A stretch of 13,784 nt of DNA from Bacteroidota bacterium (GCA_947474485.1 CANJJP010000006.1:1-13784); one strand, 5' to 3'. Shown: positions 1-7,111, counted from the stretch's first letter. The notes: generated by a model from the letters alone, not told the origin. Translations and numbers: made by a program.

Positions 1-727
1 CTGGCTTGTAACCTTTATCCGTTTCTTTATCGTAATAAACACCAACCATCCATAATTTATTCCAACAGCCTCTCATTCCAACTAGTAATAAGATGATACA
101 GAAAACACCTATTAAACGACGATGGCCTTTTGACCAATCACGCGCTTCTTGCCAAATTGTTTTGGATAATTCTTCCTCAGGAGTGTTATGCGCTACAGAA
201 GATAATGAATTACGCACACCACGAAGAATTGTAATTAAAATAGCAAGTATCACAATTACAGCTAAAATCAAATAAAGTGGATCGATACCACCTTTTGTTT
301 CTTTAGCAACTTCTTCACCCCCTGTTGTTGTGGAGGTTGAAGTTGAAGTGGTTGGCTTACAATCACCCGCAACAACATAATCAGTAATAGCCTTAATCTG
401 CTCATCGCTTAAAGTTCCTTCAAAAACAGTCATGGCAGCATTACCGTTCTCTTTGTAAATCTTATTTGCATAAGCATCACCAGCCTTAATCATTTTCTCG
501 TTGTTCTTGATCCAATTAAACAACCATTCTCCTTTAGGAGCACGGTCAGCAATACCTGCTAAACCTGGACCAGTTAGCTTTTGATCGCACATCGAGTGAC
601 AAACGGCACAATTTTGTTTAAATAAACCTTTTCCATCAGCACCTTGTGCCTTTGTTGTGAGAGTGAAGCCCGTTAAAAGCACGCCAATCAATAGATTCAG
701 GGCCGATCGGGAAATATTTTTTATCAT
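1..727 (-). CDS. actA: ActA-like cytochrome c subunit of alternative complex III (partial, N-terminal 242 residues)
   Basis: Start at ATG 727; the frame stays open to the left edge, so the C-terminal part is missing. Residues 1-28 form a Sec signal peptide ending in KAQ. A monohaem cytochrome c domain follows, with CAVCH at residues 40-44 (haem cysteines and proximal His) and a possible distal Met at 99 in NAAMTVF. A Thr/Ser-rich linker (126-135) leads to two membrane helices at about 149-169 and 204-220. The visible sequence ends KGYKP. In the Bacteroidota ActA proteins I remember, a similar stretch immediately precedes the pentahaem region (QPIxFSHKxHAG type). Alternative complex III oxidises quinol and passes electrons to cytochrome c or a terminal oxidase at the inner membrane, in place of bc1. 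The pentahaem part and the rest of the act operon lie outside the window, so the subunit name rests on domain order and remembered similarity. Confidence 0.75.
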   Translation of the reverse strand, partial: MIKNISRSALNLLIGVLLTGFTLTTKAQGADGKGLFKQNCAVCHSMCDQKLTGPGLAGIADRAPKGEWLFNWIKNNEKMIKAGDAYANKIYKENGNAAMTVFEGTLSDEQIKAITDYVVAGDCKPTTSTSTSTTTGGEEVAKETKGGIDPLYLILAVIVILAILITILRGVRNSLSSVAHNTPEEELSKTIWQEARDWSKGHRRLIGVFCIILLLVGMRGCWNKLWMVGVYYDKETDKGYKP

Positions 728-758
728 ATTAAAACTTAATTTTATGACATTTCGATGA

Positions 759-786
759 CAAAAGTAGCCACCTTTTGGGTCGCAAA
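759..786 (-). promoter_or_regulatory. Bacteroidota-type promoter for the ActA-like gene
   Basis: The minus strand carries TACTTTTG at 766-759, an exact match to the Bacteroidota -7 consensus TAnnTTTG. A TTTG lies at 786-783, 16 bp upstream, slightly shorter than the usual 17-23 bp to the -33 element. The implied transcript starts near 755 and has a leader of about 28 bases. Inferred by eye only. Confidence 0.5.
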
Positions 787-926
787 TTTAACAGAAGATT
801 ACATTCGAGATACTGCAAATGTTAATTTTTGTAACGTTTTTTTTAATTTATATTCATTCTAAATAAGAAGCGATTTTTGGTCGATAGATTTGGGATTTTT
901 ATCTAAGGTAAATAGGAGAAGAAAAA

Positions 927-2159
927 TCAATTTTCAAACTGAAAAAATAGTTTTTTGCTTGCGACAATTTGTGAGTTTTCGGAAAGAATTAATACTCCAA
1001 TTCCCGTGAAATTGTGTTTTACAATTATCTTGCTATTTGTTGCTTCCTTAATTTCTAATGTTTGGATATTTCCCAATAAATTCAACACTTTTAAATTTAT
1101 TTTTAATAAATCTAAATTCCTCGATTCAATAATTAAACAATGTGTTTCCTTGTCGAAATAACATGAAATAGTTTGGGTCGTATTTTGGGTTTTTATTGCA
1201 GTTTCAAAGCTAATTTTCCATGTTTCTTTTAATCGCAAATTAACTTGGTCAATCCCACAGGTGTAATAGAAGTTAGTAAGCGATTGAAAGCTCATTCCAC
1301 CTTTTCGAGAAAATGAGGGGAAATTCGAGATGGAAAACCATTGATTTGAAGTTAAATCATATTTCCATAAATCATTATAACAATTCGCTAAGGTATCTAT
1401 GCCGGCAAATACATACAATGAATTTTGATACTCGAAAATAGCAGCATAATTTCTGCCGTTTCCAGAAAAAGTAGATAGTTGTTGCCAATTAAATGTGAGC
1501 GGATTAAACTCATACAATTCTTTACAAAACCGATCATTTGTGTCTTTTCCAAATAATAGATAGCCTTTACCATTACAAACTGCTGTTGAGGCTCGCCATC
1601 TTCCGGCAAAAGGGATAGTGCCACTTACTTTCCAAGCATCGGTGCTCATTGAGTAAGCCCATATTTGATCGTTTCCTGAAATTCCCAAATTATTATTGCC
1701 ACAAAAAACATAAGCAGTATCACCAAACACAAAGGAACTCATTGATGCTAAAGGTGCTCCTGGCTTAGGCGTTTTAGAAGTCCAGAAATTTGCTAAGGTA
1801 TCATACATCCATAAATCGCTAAGTACTTGCCCCGCTGCATTCACACCCCCTAATACAAAACCGTTAGTGTTATTAGAAAATGCCACAGCATATTGTCTTT
1901 CATTACCTGCGGATAAAGAAGCAATTGGCGACCAAGCATCTGTATTAAAATCCAAGCAATAAAAATTGCCAGTTACATTTCCAAATGCGCTGAAGCCAGT
2001 TCCTACAAAAGCTTTAGAACCAATAACAAAGGCAACGCCATCGTCTCTTTCGTTGGAAGGAAAATCGCTTAATTGTTGCCATGATTGCGCTAATGCAAAA
2101 AAATGAACATTAAGAAAACAACAAAGTAGAATTATTTTTTTGAAGATGAGTTTTTGCAT
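927..2159 (-). CDS. Secreted Kelch-repeat beta-propeller protein with a T9SS-like C-terminus
   Basis: The 410-residue product starts at ATG 2159. Residues 1-25 are a signal peptide ending in ALAQ. About six Kelch-type blades of roughly 50 residues fill 26-325, each with an aromatic opening (for example SWQQLSDFP, NFWTSKTPKP, FNWQQLSTF), a GR or ER pair, a hydrophobic strand with Gly-Gly or similar, and a DLW.YD closing strand. After a linker near 325-335, the last 75 residues read like a weak type A sorting domain: the segment VLNLLG followed by two more beta strands and a final KKLFF. That domain directs Bacteroidota proteins through the type IX secretion system. I infer an extracellular or surface-anchored propeller; the ligand is unknown. 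It is divergent from murI and appears monocistronic, with about 200 bases before the ActA-like gene on the same strand. Confidence 0.75.
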   Translation of the reverse strand: MQKLIFKKIILLCCFLNVHFFALAQSWQQLSDFPSNERDDGVAFVIGSKAFVGTGFSAFGNVTGNFYCLDFNTDAWSPIASLSAGNERQYAVAFSNNTNGFVLGGVNAAGQVLSDLWMYDTLANFWTSKTPKPGAPLASMSSFVFGDTAYVFCGNNNLGISGNDQIWAYSMSTDAWKVSGTIPFAGRWRASTAVCNGKGYLLFGKDTNDRFCKELYEFNPLTFNWQQLSTFSGNGRNYAAIFEYQNSLYVFAGIDTLANCYNDLWKYDLTSNQWFSISNFPSFSRKGGMSFQSLTNFYYTCGIDQVNLRLKETWKISFETAIKTQNTTQTISCYFDKETHCLIIESRNLDLLKINLKVLNLLGNIQTLEIKEATNSKIIVKHNFTGIGVLILSENSQIVASKKLFFQFEN

Positions 2160-2166
2160 TTACAAT

Positions 2167-2193
2167 CAATAATACGAAAAATTATTGGCTCAA
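2167..2193 (-). promoter_or_regulatory. Weak candidate promoter for the Kelch-repeat gene
   Basis: The minus strand has TATTATTG at 2174-2167, one mismatch from TAnnTTTG, and TTG at 2193-2191 with a 16 bp spacer. The leader to ATG 2159 would be only a few bases. Low confidence because the element is imperfect and the spacer short. Confidence 0.3.
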
Positions 2194-2232
2194 CGTAAGA
2201 GTTGGGAGAATAGTATGTTACTATCAAATGCT

Positions 2233-2240
2233 TACATTTG
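2233..2240 (+). promoter_or_regulatory. TAnnTTTG element directly in front of the murI start
   Basis: TACATTTG is an exact -7 consensus ending 5 bases before ATG 2246. If used, transcription would begin at or next to that ATG, giving a leaderless or nearly leaderless message and ruling out the upstream in-frame ATG at 2228. No TTG lies 17-23 bp upstream, so the -33 half is missing and the match could be chance. Confidence 0.35.
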
Positions 2241-2245
2241 TTGCC

Positions 2246-3076
2246 ATGATTTCTAATAGAGAATCAAGCATAGGTTTTTTTGATTCGGGTTACGGAGGTT
2301 TAACTATTTTAAGAGAAGTAGTAGCCAAAATGCCAGAATATGATTATGTGTATTTAGGCGATAATGCCCGTGCACCTTATGGTTCACGTTCATTTGAAAC
2401 AGTATATGAATACACATTGGAGTGCGTGAAAAAATTATTTGAGATGGATTGTGAGTTGGTAGTACTTGCCTGCAACACAGCGTCCGCAAAGGCTTTACGA
2501 AGCATTCAACAAAAAGATTTACCTACACTTGCCCCGCATAAAAGAGTATTGGGCGTTATTAGGCCAACTACAGAAATTATTAGCAGCTATACTAAAACAA
2601 ATAAAGTGGGTGTGCTTGCAACCAGCGGCACAGTAAGTTCACAATCGTATGTAATTGAAATAAATAAATTTTCGCCAGAAGTAGAAGTGTTTCAAGAAGC
2701 TTGTCCTATGTGGGTTCCACTCATTGAGAACAATGAAATTAATAATGAAGGGGCAGATTATTTTTTTAAAAAACACATTGAAAACTTACTAAATAAAAAT
2801 AATGAAATTGATACGATTTTACTTGGTTGTACGCACTATCCTTTGATTATAGATAAAATAAAATCGCTTGTTCCTCCTAACATAAATGTAATTGCGCAAG
2901 GTGAATTACTTGCAAACAGTTTACATGATTATTTAAAGCGTCATACCGAAATTGAAGTGAAACTAGGCAAAAACAAAAATGTAGAATTTTTTACAACCGA
3001 TTCAACCGAATTGTTTGATCAACACGCTGGGGCATTTTATGGAACTGAAATTAAATCGCAACATTTAAAGCTTTAA
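2246..3076 (+). CDS. murI: Glutamate racemase
   Basis: Interconverts L- and D-glutamate in the cytoplasm, supplying D-Glu for the peptidoglycan stem peptide. The family signatures are all present. Numbered from ATG 2246, FFDSGYGG opens the protein with catalytic-region Asp13, the first catalytic Cys76 sits in ACNTAS, and the second catalytic Cys195 sits in LGCTHYPL; GDNARAPYG is also conserved. The length of 276 residues is normal for the family. An in-frame ATG at 2228 would add MLTFVA, but the family usually begins close to the (I/V)GxFDSG segment and a TAnnTTTG element lies between the two ATGs, so I prefer 2246. It is divergent from the Kelch gene and stands alone, with 173 bases before the kinase gene. 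Confidence 0.95.
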   Translation: MISNRESSIGFFDSGYGGLTILREVVAKMPEYDYVYLGDNARAPYGSRSFETVYEYTLECVKKLFEMDCELVVLACNTASAKALRSIQQKDLPTLAPHKRVLGVIRPTTEIISSYTKTNKVGVLATSGTVSSQSYVIEINKFSPEVEVFQEACPMWVPLIENNEINNEGADYFFKKHIENLLNKNNEIDTILLGCTHYPLIIDKIKSLVPPNINVIAQGELLANSLHDYLKRHTEIEVKLGKNKNVEFFTTDSTELFDQHAGAFYGTEIKSQHLKL

Positions 3077-3136
3077 TTTTTGGATAGTGAACATTTAAAT
3101 ACAAAATTCTCTTAAAACTTTAATCCAATTATTTCC

Positions 3137-3148
3137 TGATTTAATTAT
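3137..3148 (+). promoter_or_regulatory. Degenerate upstream Crp/Fnr-like half site
   Basis: A TGA at 3137-3139 starts a 12-base unit whose right half is TAT in place of TCA. Its centre (3142.5) is exactly 22 bp upstream of the centre of the perfect palindrome at 3155-3174. The same 22-23 bp pairing is seen at the two promoters near 7150-7240, which is the only reason to list it. Confidence 0.3.
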
Positions 3149-3154
3149 ATTCGT

Positions 3155-3174
3155 AAACTGATAAATGTCAGTTT
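3155..3174 (+). promoter_or_regulatory. 20-bp palindromic operator of TGA-N6-TCA type
   Basis: AAACTGATAAATGTCAGTTT has perfect 7-base arms (AAACTGA and TCAGTTT) around a 6-base spacer. Its core TGA-N6-TCA is the symmetry shared by FNR (TTGAT-N4-ATCAA) and CRP (TGTGA-N6-TCACA) sites. The centre at 3164.5 lies 33 bp upstream of the centre of the -7-like TACTTTAG at 3194-3201, the class II activator position. The gene pair it precedes encodes a Crp/Fnr-type response regulator, so autoregulation is the natural inference. Confidence 0.6.
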
Positions 3175-3193
3175 TTACTTTGCTTAAAGCAAC

Positions 3194-3201
3194 TACTTTA
3201 G
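3194..3201 (+). promoter_or_regulatory. Candidate -7 element for the kinase-regulator operon
   Basis: TACTTTAG has one mismatch to TAnnTTTG. Transcription would begin near 3205, leaving a leader of about 45 bases before ATG 3250 and excluding the in-frame TTG at 3202 as a start. The element lies within a perfect inverted repeat CAACTA-CTT-TAGTTG (3190-3204). No convincing -33 TTG is seen, which fits an activator-dependent promoter. Confidence 0.45.
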
Positions 3202-3249
3202 TTGATAAATAAGAAAGTGAAACAGAGTAAAATCCATAATAACAGCAAG

Positions 3250-4425
3250 ATGGAAAGCTTAAATGCTTTGTTTTTATATTCTACAGAAGGAATTATTATT
3301 GCCGATAAAAAAGGGCAAATAATAAAAGCCAATCCTAGCTCAGAAAAATTATTTGGATATGGCGAAAACGAATTAGTTGGTTTAACTGTTGAGGCATTAA
3401 TTCCATCTCGTTTTAAAGAAAGGCATGAAGGTCATCGTGAAAACTACAATAAAGCTCCTCATCCAAGGGCAATGGGTAAGGATATGACCTTATTTGCAAA
3501 ACGAAAAGACAATTCTGAATTTCCAGTTGAGATTAGTTTAAGCAATTACAAACAAGAAGAAGAACCTTATGTAATTGCATTTATAATTGACATTACTGAG
3601 CGTAAACAAGCCGAAGAAAAAATTAAACGAATTAACATAGAGCTTGAACAAAAAGTTACTGAGCGCACAAAGGTTTTACAAGAAGCTTTAAGCGAATTAG
3701 AAAACTCGAAAGAAAAATTAAGTAAAGCCTTAACGAAAGAAAAGGAATTGAACGATTTAAAATCTCGATTTGTGACTATGGCTTCACATGAGTTTAGAAC
3801 ACCTTTAAGTACAATACTTTCATCAGTTTCATTAATTGATAAATATAAAACAGAAGGCGAAGACGATAAGCGCAAAAAACATGTTGACAGAATTAAATCA
3901 TCTGTAACCAACATGACTTTTATTTTAAACGATTTCCTTTCAGCCGAAAGATTAGAAGAGGGGAAAATATTTGCTAAACCTAGTGAATTTAATTTGCCTG
4001 AGGTAATTGAAGAAATAATTTCTGATATTAAAAACATTCAGAAAAAAGATCAGCAAATAATACAAACACACGCTGGAGAAGAAATTGTTAATTGCGACAA
4101 ACAAATGATTCGTAATATTTTATTAAATCTACTTTCGAATGCAATTAAATTTACTGGAGAAGATGGATTAATAAACATAACAACATCAAACACTCCAAAA
4201 GAAATTAAATTGATTGTAAAAGACAATGGAATAGGTATTGCAAAAGAAGATCAGCAATATTTATTCGAACGTTTTTTTAGAGCAAAAAACGCAACCAATA
4301 TTCAGGGAACAGGATTAGGCTTAACCATTATAGTAAAATATTTAGAGGCGCTCGACGGTAAAATAGCTTTTGAAAGCGAATTAAATCAAGGAACTACATT
4401 TACCATCACCATTCCAAATCATTAA
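3250..4425 (+). CDS. Soluble PAS-domain sensor histidine kinase
   Basis: A 391-residue cytoplasmic kinase with no membrane segment or signal peptide. Domain order: PAS at about 1-117 (opening SLNALFLYSTEGIIIAD, closing IAFIIDITERKQ), a coiled coil at about 118-170, HisKA with phospho-acceptor His180 in SHEFRTP, then HATPase with the N box LLNLLSNAIKF near 290-300, G1 DNGIGI from Asp325 and G2 GTGLGL near 353-358. Autophosphorylation on His180 should feed the response regulator gene that starts 11 bases downstream. The PAS contains ERHEGHRENY, whose His59 aligns by eye with the haem-ligating His200 of FixL; Met79 falls at the FixL Arg220 position. That alignment is suggestive only, because many PAS domains of this subfamily share the His without shown haem. 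ATG 3250 is preferred to TTG 3202, which overlaps the likely promoter. Confidence 0.9.
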   Translation: MESLNALFLYSTEGIIIADKKGQIIKANPSSEKLFGYGENELVGLTVEALIPSRFKERHEGHRENYNKAPHPRAMGKDMTLFAKRKDNSEFPVEISLSNYKQEEEPYVIAFIIDITERKQAEEKIKRINIELEQKVTERTKVLQEALSELENSKEKLSKALTKEKELNDLKSRFVTMASHEFRTPLSTILSSVSLIDKYKTEGEDDKRKKHVDRIKSSVTNMTFILNDFLSAERLEEGKIFAKPSEFNLPEVIEEIISDIKNIQKKDQQIIQTHAGEEIVNCDKQMIRNILLNLLSNAIKFTGEDGLINITTSNTPKEIKLIVKDNGIGIAKEDQQYLFERFFRAKNATNIQGTGLGLTIIVKYLEALDGKIAFESELNQGTTFTITIPNH

Positions 4426-4436
4426 ATAAAAGCACT

Positions 4437-5498
4437 ATGCAAAAAATAATTTTATTAATTGAAGACAACCAAGACGTAAGAGAAAATACGGCTGAAATTT
4501 TAGAGTTAGCAAACTATAAAGTGTTGCAAGCAGAGAACGGGAAAATCGGAGTTGAAATTGCACAAAAAACAAAGCCTGATTTAATTATTTGTGATATTAT
4601 GATGCCAGTGCTTGATGGTTATGGTGTAATTCATCTACTAACCAAAAATGCTGAAACAGCTACTATTCCTTTTATTTTCCTTACTGCAAAATCTGAACGT
4701 TTAGATTTTAGAAAGGGAATGGAAATGGGTGCAGATGATTATATCACTAAACCATTTGATGATATCGAATTATTAAATGCTGTTGAAAGCCGAATTAAAA
4801 AGCACGAATTAGTTAAAGCCGATTATCCAAAAAGCATAGAAGGATTAAGTACATTTTTTGATGAGGCAAAAGCTTTTGAAGAATTAAAAAAATTATCACT
4901 TAACAAAAAAACAAAGCCCCTTAAGAAAAAAGATATTCTTTTTACAGCAGGTAACGACGCTACATATTTATATTTTTTAGGTAAAGGAAAAATTAAAACA
5001 TATAAAGAACATGAGTACGGTAAAGAATTAATTACTCAACTTTACAAAGAAGGTGATTTTATTGGATACATTGCTTTGCTTGAAGAAAAACCTTATGGCG
5101 AAACCGCTGAGGCAATGGAAGATAGCGAAGTTTATTTAATTCCGAAAGAAGATTTTTATAGCTTAATGAATAGCAATGCAGGCGTAATGAAAAAATTCAT
5201 TATGATATTAAGCGACAACATTGTTGAGAAAGAAACCCAATTGATAAACCTTGCTTATAGCTCTGTTAGAAAACGTGCTGCAAATGCTTTAGTTACACTT
5301 TACGACAAATACCACAAAGAAAGTTCAAACACATTCAACATATCTATCTCACGTGAAGATATGGCTAATATTGTAGGTACTGCAACAGAATCACTTATTA
5401 GAACATTAAGTGATTTTAAAGAAGAAAAATTAGTTGAAATAAAAGGAAGTGCAATTACTATTTTAGATATTGAGAAGTTACGCAAATTAAAAGCGTAA
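4437..5498 (+). CDS. Response regulator: receiver domain fused to Crp/Fnr-type sensor and HTH
   Basis: A 353-residue fusion. The receiver domain (about 1-122) is complete: acidic Glu9-Asp10, phospho-acceptor Asp53 in CDIMMP, Thr83 and Lys105 in TKPF. A cyclic-nucleotide-binding-like beta roll follows (about 155-265). In place of the CRP cAMP-binding Arg-Ser pair it reads YGETAEA, so cAMP binding is unlikely. The only Cys in the protein is Cys52, so there is no FNR-type iron-sulfur cluster. A dimerisation helix leads to a C-terminal winged HTH (about 285-350) with recognition helix GTATESLIRTL. Glu318 and Arg322 match CRP Glu181/Arg185 and FNR Glu209/Arg213, which read the TGA core. I infer that phosphorylation, not a small ligand, switches it. 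It is cotranscribed with the kinase gene. Its 3' end overlaps the convergent 117-residue gene by 12 bases. Confidence 0.9.
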   Translation: MQKIILLIEDNQDVRENTAEILELANYKVLQAENGKIGVEIAQKTKPDLIICDIMMPVLDGYGVIHLLTKNAETATIPFIFLTAKSERLDFRKGMEMGADDYITKPFDDIELLNAVESRIKKHELVKADYPKSIEGLSTFFDEAKAFEELKKLSLNKKTKPLKKKDILFTAGNDATYLYFLGKGKIKTYKEHEYGKELITQLYKEGDFIGYIALLEEKPYGETAEAMEDSEVYLIPKEDFYSLMNSNAGVMKKFIMILSDNIVEKETQLINLAYSSVRKRAANALVTLYDKYHKESSNTFNISISREDMANIVGTATESLIRTLSDFKEEKLVEIKGSAITILDIEKLRKLKA

Positions 5499-5840
5499 CT
5501 CACTCAATGTTTTTCCTTCTTCATTTTGTTTTTGTAAGGACCAGCTATCGGTAACGGTAGTTTCTATCCATGAGTTTCCGTGTTTACGAAATACTTGAAC
5601 GTTTAAATCAAATTGCTCTTTAAACTTTTGTTCTAATTCACCAACTGTCATCTCATCACTAAGAATAATTTCTCCCGCTTTATGCAAATGAGTTAGTTGT
5701 TTTTTATAAACCATTTCACGCTTTGAACTTCCTTCATAAACACTATGAGAATTTTTAAAAAACTCCAATTTTAAAAACGGGTACTTTGCACCAAACTCTT
5801 CCTGTATTTGTTTTATTGATTTTTGATTATTAATTGTCAT
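5487..5840 (-). CDS. Conserved-looking 117-residue cytoplasmic protein, function unknown
   Basis: I do not recognise a named family. The product is soluble, has no signal peptide or membrane helix, and is rich in Lys, Glu and Gln. Visible segments are an N-terminal helix (SIKQIQEEFGAKYPFLKLEFF), a middle with the acidic MTVGELEQKFKEQF, and an aromatic strand FRKHGNSWIETTVTDSW before an acidic tail ending in LSELRF. It is the last gene of the DoxX-USP operon, 21 bases after the stress protein, so it probably shares that operon's regulation. I have a loose memory of similar short proteins next to stress-protein genes in other Bacteroidota, which I cannot verify here. The stop codon region overlaps the end of the response regulator gene on the opposite strand by 12 bases. 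Confidence 0.75.
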   Translation of the reverse strand: MTINNQKSIKQIQEEFGAKYPFLKLEFFKNSHSVYEGSSKREMVYKKQLTHLHKAGEIILSDEMTVGELEQKFKEQFDLNVQVFRKHGNSWIETTVTDSWSLQKQNEEGKTLSELRF

Positions 5841-5861
5841 CTTGAACTTATTTTAATTTTA

Positions 5862-6665
5862 TTAATCGTGTATAGACATTACAGGTACTTTTGACTGAAA
5901 TGCAATTAGCTTAGTGTTTGTTTCACCAAACATGTTGTATAAAAACGAATGCGAATGACTTATTAAAGTAATCAAATCAGTTCCATTTGCTTTCATGTAT
6001 TTTGCTAAGCCTGTTTTAAAATCTTTTGCTTCAATGGTTTCAACTAGTAAATCTTTATTTTTAATTTTCTCTATTATCAACTCATCTTCTGTGCGAACAT
6101 GTAAATTCATACTTGCACATTTATGCGCTTTCATAAACGCTTGGTGCTTTTTTAAGATAAAAGCATGTTGTTTATTCTTATTGTCGATTGCTAAAATTGC
6201 GTGTTCCAATTTATGCTCCTTGTATTTTTCAGGTACAATAATTACTGGGCAATCCACTTTCCCTGCAATATCAACACCAGTTGTTCCATAAATGAATTTC
6301 GAAATTTTTGATTTTGTTTCTAGTCCCAAAACAACATAATTTATTTTACCGTGTTTTGCTAAATCTTTTACTTCCTCTTTAAAAGAAGCAAAGGTTGTGC
6401 GCACATCCATTTTTACTTTAGGATGTTTTGCTTGAATTTCCTTTTTATATGATTCGAGTTTTGCTAAATTGTTATGCTTTAAAGATGCGTACTCAACAAA
6501 ATATGCCCCTGAATTAGTATGCACAATTGGTGTATCAAACACATGAAAAAGAAGTAAAGCTGATTTCGATTTCTCAGCCAACATAATTGCATAGTTTAAT
6601 GCGTTTTCGGAAGACTTTGTAAAATCTATTCCAACCAAAATACTTTGTTTTGAATTTGTTGCCAT
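5862..6665 (-). CDS. Universal stress protein, two tandem UspA domains
   Basis: A 267-residue protein with two Usp folds: domain 1 at about 6-147 (opening ILVGIDFTKSSENALNYAIMLA, closing CPVIIVPE) and domain 2 at about 152-265 (opening HAILAID, closing VPVMSIHD). The ATP-binding signature G-2x-G-9x-G-(S/T) is incomplete in both. Domain 1 has GLETKSKISKFIYGTT, lacking the second Gly, and domain 2 has SHSHSFLYNMFGET. Nucleotide binding may therefore be weak or absent. Usp proteins accumulate in starvation, hypoxia or other growth arrest; the exact role of this one is unknown. The gene begins 2 bases after the DoxX-like stop codon and is followed after 21 bases by the 117-residue gene, so all three are almost certainly one operon. 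Confidence 0.9.
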   Translation of the reverse strand: MATNSKQSILVGIDFTKSSENALNYAIMLAEKSKSALLLFHVFDTPIVHTNSGAYFVEYASLKHNNLAKLESYKKEIQAKHPKVKMDVRTTFASFKEEVKDLAKHGKINYVVLGLETKSKISKFIYGTTGVDIAGKVDCPVIIVPEKYKEHKLEHAILAIDNKNKQHAFILKKHQAFMKAHKCASMNLHVRTEDELIIEKIKNKDLLVETIEAKDFKTGLAKYMKANGTDLITLISHSHSFLYNMFGETNTKLIAFQSKVPVMSIHD

Positions 6666-6667
6666 GA

Positions 6668-7096
6668 TTATTTATTAATAAAAAAATTAATTAGATTCTG
6701 TAAACTAAAATATTCCCAACTATGAGGGGTAACCATTAAAATACCTACCAACATTAGACGCGGAAAAACATTTTTCATATCCCACATTGCTTGTATAGTT
6801 GAAAAAGCAATTGCCACTATCACTAAATCAATCCCCAACAGTGTAAGTACAATTGGTTTAAATAAACCCAAAATCAACATTGCCCCGCCTACAAACTCAA
6901 CAATCGAAGAAAAATAAGAACTCAGTACCACAAAAAATTTTGGCACATGTTGTCTATTTGCTTCTTGCGAAAATGTTTCAATTACATTTTTCATTCCAAC
7001 CACAAATAACTTATCGTAGCCTTGATAAATAAATAGCACTCCGCAAAACAAGCGGAATACCAATTCAAAAACCGCGAAATTATAATCAACTTCCAT
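6668..7096 (-). CDS. DoxX-family small membrane protein
   Basis: A 142-residue inner-membrane protein with four predicted helices at about 8-28, 53-76, 79-101 and 108-126. The start FELVFRLFCGVLFIYQGYDKLF resembles the first helix of DoxX/SURF4-like proteins, which have a similar (F)R(L)xxGxxFxxxGxxKL pattern. DoxX proteins are linked in other bacteria to quinone-dependent oxidation or to redox stress, but the family is diverse and no substrate can be assigned here. It is the first gene of a three-gene operon with the stress protein and the 117-residue protein. Its promoter region holds two TGA-N6-TCA sites in tandem, so it is probably under Crp/Fnr-type control. Confidence 0.8.
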   Translation of the reverse strand: MEVDYNFAVFELVFRLFCGVLFIYQGYDKLFVVGMKNVIETFSQEANRQHVPKFFVVLSSYFSSIVEFVGGAMLILGLFKPIVLTLLGIDLVIVAIAFSTIQAMWDMKNVFPRLMLVGILMVTPHSWEYFSLQNLINFFINK

Positions 7097-7111
7097 GTAA
7101 TTATTTTAAAG

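Noticed and set aside
93..275. Plus-strand open frame of 60 codons
   Set aside because: It lies wholly antisense to the cytochrome gene, which has a signal peptide, haem motif and membrane helices in the other frame.
743..760. Two ATGACA direct repeats upstream of the cytochrome gene as a regulator site
   Set aside because: They are direct repeats without TGA-N6-TCA symmetry, and lie downstream of the -7 element; no support beyond the repeat itself.
824..848. GTTA...TAAC hairpin followed by a T tract as a plus-strand terminator
   Set aside because: The arms are only four A/T-rich bases and no plus-strand gene ends there.
3202..3249. TTG start adding 16 residues to the kinase
   Set aside because: It overlaps the likely promoter and inverted repeat, the added residues are low-complexity Lys/Asn, and the PAS domain begins normally at ATG 3250.
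3567..4037. 156-codon minus-strand open frame inside the kinase gene
   Set aside because: Antisense shadow of the PAS/HisKA region, Ser/Leu-rich with no domain or promoter.
5487..5498. Convergent 12-base gene overlap as a sign of a frameshift or wrong stop
   Set aside because: Both proteins reach natural ends: the regulator finishes just after its winged HTH and the other frame keeps normal composition to its stop. Short tail-to-tail overlaps are common.
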